From: Psychroflexus torquis ATCC 700755
GTDB lineage: Bacteria > Bacteroidota > Bacteroidia > Flavobacteriales > Flavobacteriaceae
Reading direction: 5' to 3'
DNA length: 64,000 nucleotides
Assembly (NCBI RefSeq): GCF_000153485.2
Contig: NC_018721.1
Span: forward strand, 1,302,001 to 1,366,000
The notes under the pieces are model-generated. The model made no database searches. It was given only the letters and a program-made list of their open reading frames with translations, and was not told the DNA's origin. Position numbers and translations under genes: made by a program. Shown piece after piece: positions 8,970 to 16,912 of this stretch; within the stretch, counting starts at the first letter, position 1, and the number at the start of each line of letters is the position of its first letter.

Positions 8970-10117
8970 TTAAATCGTTTTTTAATGTAGGTTAACATAT
9001 GTATATAGAAAATAATCATTTCTAAACCGAATAAAGTAAGAACCAAAATAGGTGTAATATAGATGTAAATATTAAATTTCAATAGTAAAAGAGTGATGTA
9101 TAACAAAACAATAGAAACTACCAATTGTATTATTTTTATCAGTAAATCAAACAATAAGGGGCTTCTTTTAAAAATTTTTAAACCAAGAAAGATTCCAAGA
9201 AAACAACAAGCAATTGCTATGCTATAGGTAATGAAACTGGGAATTTTTTTAACAAAATTATCTTCGGTAAGCATTTTAACAATGTTGGCATGTATTACTA
9301 TCCCATACATATCTGGTAATGACCTTCCTGCAATTTTTGTATTTAATGGTGTAAAATGTTTATCTTCAACATCATAAATATTTGCTGTAGGAGTTCCTAA
9401 ATAACCAAAGAGTACAATGGCATCTTTAATCGCAGGAATAGGTTTGTTTTCTAATATTTCTTCAATATCATACGTTAAAAAAGAATTTTCATTACCTATA
9501 TAATTTATAGGTAATTCGTCCTCTAATCTCTTCAATGTATTCTCGTTTTTAATGTAACCAGAAGTCAAAGCAATTTGAGTAGAAAATGAATAGGCAACAT
9601 TTGGCATTTTTCTAACACCTACAAAATCTCTTATAACTCCATCTTGCTTCTTTAAATTAATGTTTATATACCCTAATTTTTCATCTCCATTATTGAAATA
9701 GTCATGATTCTTAATAATCGTATCCTTGTCAAAAAAATAAGGTGTTATAATGTTTCTATTCTTCTGTAATGTTCTTTTTAAAATGGAATCGATATAGGAA
9801 TTTTTTTTCTCTTTAAACAAAATATCTAAGCCAATGGCTTTAGGCTTTTGTTTAGAGACTTTATCGATAGCCAGAGCAATTGTAAGTCGGTCACTTTGTT
9901 TTATATTAATTATAATAATATCGTTTACCCCTTTTGGTTCATGAAACAACTTTGAGTAGTATACATCCGTAAAACTAAAATCTTTAAATGCCTTAGTAAA
10001 AGGGTTTAATACAGTTGCGTTTATTAAAATAAAGTACAGAATTCCAGAGACTATAATTGAAAAAATTGTACAATACAAAGCGTCTAACCAAATTTTTCCA
10101 ATTCCTTTTTTTGGCAT
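8945..10117 (-). CDS. CHASE2-domain membrane sensor without a cytoplasmic output domain
   Basis: The 390-residue protein has one N-terminal membrane helix (residues ~13-33), a large extracytoplasmic region (~35-285) with CHASE2 features (IIIINIKQSDR, KPKAIGLDILFKEK, AIVLFGYLGTPTANIYD, DMYGIVIHANIV), then three membrane helices (~291-375) and a short basic tail. CHASE2 domains are extracellular sensors that normally sit on histidine kinases, cyclases or protein kinases, but here the chain stops after the membrane bundle. It is the first gene of an overlapping operon with a FecR-like and a propeller-like secreted protein, beside two caspase-fold proteases. It may signal through partner proteins in the envelope (inference). 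Confidence 0.88.
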   Translation of the reverse strand: MPKKGIGKIWLDALYCTIFSIIVSGILYFILINATVLNPFTKAFKDFSFTDVYYSKLFHEPKGVNDIIIINIKQSDRLTIALAIDKVSKQKPKAIGLDILFKEKKNSYIDSILKRTLQKNRNIITPYFFDKDTIIKNHDYFNNGDEKLGYININLKKQDGVIRDFVGVRKMPNVAYSFSTQIALTSGYIKNENTLKRLEDELPINYIGNENSFLTYDIEEILENKPIPAIKDAIVLFGYLGTPTANIYDVEDKHFTPLNTKIAGRSLPDMYGIVIHANIVKMLTEDNFVKKIPSFITYSIAIACCFLGIFLGLKIFKRSPLLFDLLIKIIQLVVSIVLLYITLLLLKFNIYIYITPILVLTLFGLEMIIFYIHMLTYIKKRFKWESHLLN

Positions 10118-10766
10118 AGACTAATTATTTATATTTGAGTAATTGAAGAACCATTTTAAATGGTAAAATTTATGTTGTGGTTTAATATAATTCCTCTTAT
10201 GTACAAACGAACTCCTCCCCTAAAAATTAATTCTTAAAACCTATACTCTGATTTTTTTGGTTCGACTAAAAACCTTTCAATTGCCTCAATATTTTATCTC
10301 TCACAAGCTTACAACCATAAAAGCACAGTAAAAAAATATTCTTTTTATTCTTCTTCGTTAAATAAAATAAGACAGTATAGCCTTAATACATTAAAGTTTA
10401 AATTAGATAGGTCATTTATCTCAATGAAAATTAAAAGATTAAACAATTTACAATAAATACCCTAAGTAAAAAAATACAAAATAATATTGAAAACATCAAA
10501 AGAACAACTTTTAAGTCATTGCAGATGTACAACAGGATGTGCTTTGTGATGAATTAATTTAAGTCTGCCTTCTGTATGTATCCGAACTGATGGTATTAAT
10601 AATTTATATGGGAATGTTACCAACTGGCAATAATTTAACCAACGAAATCTAAATGAAGACTATTAGTTTTCGATGTTCTTAAAAATACGCTGATGTCCTC
10701 TTAGTTTTTTTGTGTCCATGTGAATTTTTTTATGAAACTATTTCTAGAATTTGCAGAGTGTCTTAT
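10118..10766. other. 649-bp intergenic region without a supported gene
   Basis: The stretch is about 70% A+T and full of stops in all frames. I see no tRNA, hairpin terminator or intact ORF. It separates the CHASE2 operon from the next minus-strand gene and presumably contains the CHASE2 operon promoter near its left end. A segment near 10510-10550 has somewhat more coding-like composition and may be a relic, but I cannot match it. Confidence 0.5.
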
Positions 10767-12455
10767 TTACTCCCTATATAAAATTTTAAAGGTTGTCTTT
10801 TTGTGAAGCCATGTTTCATCATTTTCAACCACATAGGAGTTTATTTCTTTGGTGTTAGCATGCTCATCAAAAATATACTCGTACCTTCTGTTTTCTGGTA
10901 AACTTGCAATTATGATAAGTTTGTTAGATTTATATTCTAAGTCAAAAGTTTGCATATTTTTGTAGTTAACCCCTTCATTTTTAGAAAAACCTTTGCTGTT
11001 TTCTACTACTTTAACTAATTCATTTTTATCATTATATAAAAAATCAACAGTATTTAGATTTATAAAAGTGTCATCATCGGTATATTTTGAATAGTTTATT
11101 TTTTCTATCGGCTTTTGCTCTTTATCTAAAGGCACAAAATAGAGTACACTGTGCGTCTCTACTTGAGTTAACAATTTATTTTTATAGGAATAGGTGGTCG
11201 TTGTAATGCTTATCCCGTCACTTGTTTCAAAGCTTTTTTTAGAGCGTATAGTCCCATTTTTGTTATAAGTGGCAGTTTCAATTTCCTTATTATTATAATC
11301 ATCGGTAGTGATCACTTTTAGTAACTTATTTTTCTTGTTGTACGTATATTCTGTACTGTAATACAATACACTAGTGAGGTCTGCAGAAGTTACAATTTGC
11401 GCGTCCTTTAACTCATAAACTTGATAAACATAATCCATTTCTTCATCAAAATGGAATAATTGAACGGTATTGCCTTTTTTTGCAATACTATCAACCCCTA
11501 TGTGATCTATAATAGGTTTTCTGCTTATTCTAAGATCCTTGAAAGCATGGTTTTCAAATTCAAAACTTGACGTATCAGCACTAATAATACGTTCATCTGG
11601 ATGATACACTAATCGAACATTATCAACTTTTTGTACGTTTCCAGAATAATTATGGAGATCAAAAAAATAGGTTTCCGAAAAGAAAAACAAGAGTTCCTTT
11701 TCTGGTGAGGGAAATTCTGGCTTGTCTAAAACCAACAGACTCTCTTTGTTTTTTTTCTCTAAGCTATTATTTAGTACATAGGTGGAGGTATCCATTTGTG
11801 CTAACGCATGGCTTGATATTAATAGCAACATTAAAAAACTCAATTTTTTAAAGAAACTATTGCTGATCAAGTTTTTAATCATTGAAAAACGATTCTTTTT
11901 TAATGAAACAACAGAGTCATACTCATGCGTTGTGGTCCATTTAATATCACATTCATTAAATCCATCAAAACACGCTACGGGCTTTAGATCATAAGCAGCT
12001 AAAGTCATTATAAAACGTTCCATACCACCAAATGGATAGTTAGCAGTAGAAAATTTAACAATGCCCAAATGGTCATTTATCTTTTTAAGAGTATCCATCT
12101 CCACTTCAAAACCATATTCTAGATAATTAAATATTGAAACCACATCTTGACTACCAAACGATTCTAAACTTTCATTACCTCCTTGTAAATAACTTTCTAG
12201 AAAAACCTTTACATAATTTGGTAATAATGCTTTGCACCTATAAATTTCGGGTTCTACTTGATGATCTAAAAAGGTATTTAATTCTTCTACTGCAGCATCT
12301 ACTTCCTCTTGAGATTTCATTCCATCCCAATCAAATTCGGGACCTACATCATCAAACTTAAAACCAGGCTGTCTTACTTTAACCATATGATCGTAGAGTT
12401 TTTGAAAATCTTCAAACCTTGATGAATCTTTTATTTCAAATTTAATGTATAGCAT
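10767..12455 (-). CDS. Apparent fusion of a cytoplasmic-type domain to a complete signal-peptide-bearing secreted protein
   Basis: The 562-residue frame has two unlike halves. Residues 1-190 look like a soluble cytoplasmic protein (DVGPEFDWDGMKSQEEVDAA, YPFGGMERFIMTLAAYDL, IKWTTTHEYDSV). At residue 192 there is a Met (ATG at 11880-11882) followed by a textbook signal peptide ending LISSHALAQ. The remaining 370 residues are a secreted beta protein with YD/RHS-like repeats such as TEYTYNKKNKLLKV and TTYSYKNKLL. The simplest view is that two genes were joined by loss of the first stop, with the secreted protein translated from 11882. A genuine two-domain membrane-anchored protein is the alternative. 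I do not recognise the N-terminal family. Its acidic small-domain look is reminiscent of immunity proteins (weak). Confidence 0.65.
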   Translation of the reverse strand: MLYIKFEIKDSSRFEDFQKLYDHMVKVRQPGFKFDDVGPEFDWDGMKSQEEVDAAVEELNTFLDHQVEPEIYRCKALLPNYVKVFLESYLQGGNESLESFGSQDVVSIFNYLEYGFEVEMDTLKKINDHLGIVKFSTANYPFGGMERFIMTLAAYDLKPVACFDGFNECDIKWTTTHEYDSVVSLKKNRFSMIKNLISNSFFKKLSFLMLLLISSHALAQMDTSTYVLNNSLEKKNKESLLVLDKPEFPSPEKELLFFFSETYFFDLHNYSGNVQKVDNVRLVYHPDERIISADTSSFEFENHAFKDLRISRKPIIDHIGVDSIAKKGNTVQLFHFDEEMDYVYQVYELKDAQIVTSADLTSVLYYSTEYTYNKKNKLLKVITTDDYNNKEIETATYNKNGTIRSKKSFETSDGISITTTTYSYKNKLLTQVETHSVLYFVPLDKEQKPIEKINYSKYTDDDTFINLNTVDFLYNDKNELVKVVENSKGFSKNEGVNYKNMQTFDLEYKSNKLIIIASLPENRRYEYIFDEHANTKEINSYVVENDETWLHKKTTFKILYRE

Positions 12456-12535
12456 GATTTTTAAAAGCCTTTATATTATTAACTTATCTCTTGGTGTTTT
12501 TGAACAAACTTTTTTGAACCTTAATATTCTAGGTG

Positions 12536-13666
12536 TTAGTTGACACAGCGCTCTGATATAATTTCACGCTTATTTCTAACATAAATTTCCGCTAGTGCTT
12601 TAATTTTTTCTTTTTCTTGTGGGGCAATTGCTCTTAAAATACGTGAAGGATAGTTGAAGAGATATGCATGTACTTTGAGGTTATAGCTCTTATCATCCTT
12701 GCGCATACTGGCATATTTAGCTAAGTCATGAGAGCCATAATAATAGGATTCGTCATCTAACCAAACATAGTTTTTATGAGGCAACACCAACATCGTGATG
12801 TTATTACCGTCAACGGCTTTATAAAAAAATGGAGTGCTATTAAGTAGCTTTGCGTCTTGCTCCTGTAGATTTTCTAAATTGGCATTAAAATCTTTTAAAT
12901 CTATAGCCACAAAAGTTTTCTTTTTTAGATTTATAATACTCCAAAACTCCTCTAACGTATCACTTTCTTCTTGATAGCGTTGGAAATTAACACGCACAAC
13001 ATCGCCAATTTTTACACTACTAACAAGGCTTATGGAACCATTAAAATTAGTCCAAGTTTCTAAATTATTTATTTTACTGTTTTTTATTTCGGCGAGGATA
13101 AGGTTTTCATTGGTATCTACATAAAATAGGTTGTTTTCATCTACTTTTAAGTAATTAGTGTTTTGAGGTTGTAGCAACGAGTGTGGCTCTTGGCAGTCAC
13201 GAAGAGTAATGTTGTCTTCCAAATTTAGAGTTTCATTAAATTTGAAAATTTCTGAAATTGCTACTTTTGGAATTAAATAACCATACTGTTTTACTAACTC
13301 ATTTATTTTAGTACTGTCTAAATTGCTATAATATGCTACATACACATAGGTTACAAGTGTGATTAACTCATGTGTATCAGCTTCTATTTGGTCTACATAT
13401 TGTTGCACCAAATCGATAGTGTATATTTTGTTTTCAACAGTATTTAATATATAGCTATCCTTAAGTTTTTGTGACGTATAGGGTAGAATATTAGTTGTAT
13501 TATAAAGATAGGCAGTGCTGTCTTTTAAAACCACATAGGCATCCTTTGCAACTGGCAAAACAGCCTCTTGAACATACTGCATTTTAAGACCGTTGTTTAA
13601 AACGAACTGTTGCGCCTTTGCTGTAAAGACTATAAATAAAATAGACACTAGTATGGCAAATTTCAT
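12536..13666 (-). CDS. Secreted protein of unknown function
   Basis: The 376-residue protein has a signal peptide (MKFAILVSILFIVFTAKA). The remainder has no motif I recognise. It is mixed alpha/beta with many Tyr and Asn residues, and one stretch (VLPHKNYVWLDDESYYYGSH) looks like a surface loop. The C-terminus is basic and helical (IYVRNKREIISERCVN). It stands alone between the fusion gene and a six-gene secreted-protein operon, on the same strand as both. A strong structured element lies just upstream of its start codon (13678-13740). Confidence 0.7.
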   Translation of the reverse strand: MKFAILVSILFIVFTAKAQQFVLNNGLKMQYVQEAVLPVAKDAYVVLKDSTAYLYNTTNILPYTSQKLKDSYILNTVENKIYTIDLVQQYVDQIEADTHELITLVTYVYVAYYSNLDSTKINELVKQYGYLIPKVAISEIFKFNETLNLEDNITLRDCQEPHSLLQPQNTNYLKVDENNLFYVDTNENLILAEIKNSKINNLETWTNFNGSISLVSSVKIGDVVRVNFQRYQEESDTLEEFWSIINLKKKTFVAIDLKDFNANLENLQEQDAKLLNSTPFFYKAVDGNNITMLVLPHKNYVWLDDESYYYGSHDLAKYASMRKDDKSYNLKVHAYLFNYPSRILRAIAPQEKEKIKALAEIYVRNKREIISERCVN

Positions 13667-13677
13667 AATTTTTTTGG

Positions 13678-13740
13678 ACCGCTTACGCGGTTATAAATAC
13701 AATTGCCTTTTTGGGCTAGCGCCCTTTTTAGGCAACTGTA
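13678..13740 (-). promoter_or_regulatory. Two stacked hairpins in the 5' leader of the gene starting at 13666
   Basis: ACCGC-TTAC-GCGGT (13678-13691) is a perfect 5-bp hairpin 12 nt before the start codon. Next to it is a nested stem: TACAATTGCCT (13698-13708) pairs with AGGCAACTGTA (13730-13740) with one mismatch, enclosing GGGC-TAGC-GCCC. It may be a terminator remnant of the upstream operon or a leader structure that controls translation. No long U run follows it on the minus strand. Confidence 0.55.
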
Positions 13741-13893
13741 TATTTTTAAATTACTTTTTTTTAACCTAGAAAGAAACAACCCGAAAACCGTTGTTAAGTG
13801 TTCCCGAATCCAAAGAGTAACCCTCTTTTGCTGCTGTTTAAACTAAAAACTGTGAAGGCAGATTGGTAAAAGGTTAGAAATATTCCTAGAAAA

Positions 13894-14871
13894 TCACCAC
13901 CATCCCCGAATATTATACACTGGATTTTGAGCTTGGTTTCTACCATAAGTCAATGCTATTTCCTTCATAGATTGCAGTTGATTCACAGCGACTTCAGTAC
14001 GGTCGTCTTGTTGTTTGAAAATAAACTGCCACTCGCGATCATCCACTTTTTTGATTCTCGTATTGATATCACGAGACAAACGTTCTACATCCGGATAACA
14101 TTTAGCATTAGGGTCTATCTGATTGAGATAGCTTGCTGCATCGTTCGCTGCGTTAAAATCTAGACCAGCATTCCAGGCGTTTCTAGCTTTATTCAAAAGC
14201 AGCGTACAATCTCGGTCTATCTTTTTTTGAAAAAGCGGCTTAGCCATATCTATAGCTTGGTTGTAGCAATCTTTAGAAATAGTGGGCACAGATGTAAGGA
14301 TAAAAATTGCATTTTCGAATTGATTCTGATTGACTAAAGATTCTGCATCTTTCAGAATGAAATCGCATTCGTTATTATAATATTCTAAAATTCTTTGTTT
14401 TGCAGTTCTCAACAAATTCTGTAATTTATTATCCCCAGATGAAATTTGCCTAACTGCTGCAACATAAGCTTTGGTTTCATTTCTACCTACGCCTTTCACA
14501 TTTATGGCTGTACTGCCAAACTTTTTACCAGTAATACCATCGCCAACATAGACGGCAACTTCTAGGGTTAAAGCCACTTTGGCAGGCGCGCCGGGAACCA
14601 CATATTTATCTAACACAGAAATATTTGGTGTGATGATAAATCTGGTATTGTAGTTTTGTGAGTCGCCTAATCCATTGGCTGTTACCACTTGTGCAAGTTT
14701 ACTCTGCAAATTATTCCTAGCGACAAGCGGCAGGTTTTCAACTTGATCTGAGACATAAGGCACAATAGAAATTCTACCTAAATCGTCTAATTTTCCTAAT
14801 TCGTTTTGTGCTTCAGCTTTGCCAAATACAAGCAAAAACACAAGTAATATAAATATCTGTATTGTTTTCAT
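13894..14871 (-). CDS. Secreted CsgG/FlgO-like protein, last gene of a six-gene envelope operon
   Basis: The 325-residue protein has a signal peptide (LVFLLVFGKAEA). Residues ~30-140 carry a pattern typical of CsgG/FlgO-like N-terminal folds: an ISIVPYV strand, a VARNNLQSKLAQVVTANGLG helix, then the RFIITPNISVLDK and LTLEVAVYVGDGITG strands and a GVGRNETKAYVAAV helix. Residues ~165-280 are helical and TPR-like. The C-terminus is short and polar. It follows the 14880-15851 gene by 8 bp. Its place with LPP20-like and FlgT-like neighbours suggests an outer-membrane assembly (inference). No curli subunits or flagellar genes are seen in this window. Confidence 0.65.
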   Translation of the reverse strand: MKTIQIFILLVFLLVFGKAEAQNELGKLDDLGRISIVPYVSDQVENLPLVARNNLQSKLAQVVTANGLGDSQNYNTRFIITPNISVLDKYVVPGAPAKVALTLEVAVYVGDGITGKKFGSTAINVKGVGRNETKAYVAAVRQISSGDNKLQNLLRTAKQRILEYYNNECDFILKDAESLVNQNQFENAIFILTSVPTISKDCYNQAIDMAKPLFQKKIDRDCTLLLNKARNAWNAGLDFNAANDAASYLNQIDPNAKCYPDVERLSRDINTRIKKVDDREWQFIFKQQDDRTEVAVNQLQSMKEIALTYGRNQAQNPVYNIRGWW

Positions 14872-14879
14872 AATTATTT

Positions 14880-15851
14880 TTATTTACTTCCTAAAAAAAT
14901 TGTGGCTTCTCCTAAACCTCGAGTTGTAATTTTATTTACAATATTAAAAGGTTCCTTTCGTAGATACTTGCTAAGGTCACTTGCAAAACGCCTTGTATCC
15001 ATAGCGCGCTGACTACCATTCCTTTCATAGTATAAAGGAATTCGCACCTGATCGAAAACCAACATATTCTCTGTGGCGTCTTTGGTTGAAAATCTTCCTT
15101 TTACAGAATTATCCGCCATCCAATCTTCTATGATAAAGCCTAACTCTTCATAATCTGAACCGTATTCGGTTTCTAAATCATTTTCCCAATCGCCCCATCT
15201 TAAAACTCGAATTGAAACTTCACGACCGTTTTCAAACATGTCATCAAAATGATTTTGCAATGTATTGGCAAAAGGATCGATTTGTGACAACACCGCTTCT
15301 TCCAAAAGCACCGGTAATTCAGCAGAAAAAGAAGGCGCACCAGTTCCAGCTGCTGTTGCAATTTGTTTATTAGAATAAGCATCTAAACCTTGCAAATTAA
15401 AGGTGATTGATTTTTTGGGTCCAGTGGTGTTTATCGTCCAAGTCAGCTGCATGATAATGTCTGCTTTGGCTTGGTTAAGCAATGCATCTACTGGACTCTC
15501 TGCCACTTCTGCTCCAGATGATTTAGAGCTTCGCATGGCATCTATTGCACTGGTCGAGTTGATACTCTTAATTTCAGATTCCAAGTTTTTTAAAGGAAAA
15601 CCACGATCTGCCATCAATCCATTTAGTTTACTAATTACCAAAAGCAAGTCAGAATTTTGCTGAAAAGCTGCGATATAATCTGGGACGACTTCCAAAATTC
15701 CCTGATTGTCGAATTCCACAGTGTAACCATTTTCGACACACCAGTTATCGCTAGGTACAACCATAATTGTAGGTTTTTTGGCTTGCGCATTCAGATTGAA
15801 TGTAAAACCAATAGCCAAGATCATTATAAATTTTGTTACTAATTTCATCAT
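14880..15851 (-). CDS. DUF6175-like secreted protein
   Basis: The 323-residue protein has a signal peptide (MILAIGFTFNLNAQA). The mature part begins KKPTIMVVPSDNWCVENGY, which I associate with the Bacteroidota family DUF6175 from memory, so this is moderately secure. A central region (DALLNQAKADIIMQLTWTIN, ITFNLQGLDAYSNKQIATA) resembles the strand-helix order of CsgG/FlgO-type proteins. Its start overlaps the preceding lipoprotein stop as TAATG, indicating translational coupling. It acts in the periplasm or at the outer membrane. No catalytic motif is evident. Confidence 0.65.
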   Translation of the reverse strand: MMKLVTKFIMILAIGFTFNLNAQAKKPTIMVVPSDNWCVENGYTVEFDNQGILEVVPDYIAAFQQNSDLLLVISKLNGLMADRGFPLKNLESEIKSINSTSAIDAMRSSKSSGAEVAESPVDALLNQAKADIIMQLTWTINTTGPKKSITFNLQGLDAYSNKQIATAAGTGAPSFSAELPVLLEEAVLSQIDPFANTLQNHFDDMFENGREVSIRVLRWGDWENDLETEYGSDYEELGFIIEDWMADNSVKGRFSTKDATENMLVFDQVRIPLYYERNGSQRAMDTRRFASDLSKYLRKEPFNIVNKITTRGLGEATIFLGSK

Positions 15852-16339
15852 TATTGAATTATGTTATCTTTTTGTAAATGTGATTTTAGTCCTATCATAT
15901 CGACTTCTACAACCAGTTCATAGGCTGTTTTTCCATCGCTAACGGGATTAATTTCGAGTTTGCGTTCCAACCAGTTTTTCGCCGGAAAGGTGACATAGTT
16001 TTGAAAACCTCCATTGAAAGAAAAAAACTGATTGAAGTACAATTCGTGATCTCTTTTAGCATTGGGATTGGATACTAAAGGTCTTACAAGGCAGTCTGAA
16101 GATCCGTTCCTGATACCTTTGAATAAAATTTCGTCTACCGCTTTAATCCTAGCGTCTGTTTCTGCTTGGTGTTGACTTAGACCAATCCCCCAAGTTTTAA
16201 CGATTTGAGAACCATTGTAGCCTTTCCCTACACATTCTGTGGCGTAGTTATAATAACCTGAAATCGTTTTTGCTTTTGATTTGCAAGCTGACATTAATAC
16301 CACAACTACCAGACTTAATATTACTGATGTAATTTTCAT
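15851..16339 (-). CDS. LPP20-like lipoprotein, paralogue of the upstream gene
   Basis: The 162-residue protein has a lipoprotein signal ending LMSAC (lipobox Cys about residue 19). The mature part has an A-x6-A helix (HQAETDARIKAVDEILFKGI) followed by a Cys and PLVSNPNAK, a YFNQFFSFNGGFQNYV segment and a VVEVDMIGLKSHLQ strand-helix end. The same order appears in the adjacent 16350-16901 gene, so the two are paralogues. The helix-strand layout resembles LPP20-type lipoproteins such as FlgP (inference). It is coupled to the DUF6175-like gene by a one-base stop/start overlap. Confidence 0.65.
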   Translation of the reverse strand: MKITSVILSLVVVVLMSACKSKAKTISGYYNYATECVGKGYNGSQIVKTWGIGLSQHQAETDARIKAVDEILFKGIRNGSSDCLVRPLVSNPNAKRDHELYFNQFFSFNGGFQNYVTFPAKNWLERKLEINPVSDGKTAYELVVEVDMIGLKSHLQKDNIIQ

Positions 16340-16349
16340 AGTTTTAGAT

Positions 16350-16901
16350 TTAAAAACGTGATGACAAACCTCTTAGAATCCCAGCGTCTTCGAGTTCTTT
16401 ACGAAGCAAGGCTTTGTTGACTGAAACAACAATACCGATTTTGTATTCTTTTCTTCTGAAAAGCCCACTACCCCCAATTTCATACCGGTCTCCAGCCTTT
16501 ACTGCACCATCTGTCGTTAAGTTGACGAATTTTTGATATTTGCCACCTTCTTCAAAAAAAGCATCAAAATAATCGACTTTTTCTTGCTCTAAATTGGAAT
16601 TTCTTGCCAAAGCTGGTTGACTAACACAACCTCTATCACCCTCAGGAATACCTTTAAAAATAACGCCGTGAATAGCGTTTTTCTTGGATTGTTCTATCGC
16701 GACATCTTTGTTAAATGAATAAGAAAAAATTTTGATCAAATATATGCCGTTACTTCCCACACCTTCGCATTCTATCTCGTAACGCCAATTTTCGGTGTCT
16801 TCATCAGCATTCTTTTTAGCTCTTTTCTGAGCTAATAAGCTTGAGCTAAAAATCACCATTAGCAGCAACATTAAAACCATCTTCAATTCTTTTGTCCTCA
16901 T
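16350..16901 (-). CDS. Secreted LPP20-like protein, paralogue of the downstream lipoprotein
   Basis: The 183-residue protein has a signal peptide ending SSLLA-QKR without a lipobox Cys, unlike its paralogue at 15851-16339. Shared blocks are VGSNGIYLIKI / AIEQSKKNAIHGVIFKGI, a conserved Cys in RGCVSQPALARNS, YFDAFFEEGGKYQKFV, and a final strand-helix VVSVNKALLRKEL. M1 or M8 could be the start, and M8 gives a tighter signal peptide. It lies 11 bp after the 732-residue gene and 10 bp before its paralogue, within one operon. Confidence 0.65.
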   Translation of the reverse strand: MRTKELKMVLMLLLMVIFSSSLLAQKRAKKNADEDTENWRYEIECEGVGSNGIYLIKIFSYSFNKDVAIEQSKKNAIHGVIFKGIPEGDRGCVSQPALARNSNLEQEKVDYFDAFFEEGGKYQKFVNLTTDGAVKAGDRYEIGGSGLFRRKEYKIGIVVSVNKALLRKELEDAGILRGLSSRF

Positions 16902-16912
16902 AACATTGTGTT

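Noticed and set aside
10118..10766. Hidden gene in the gap before the CHASE2 operon
   Set aside because: All six frames are broken by frequent stops and no known motif could be read.
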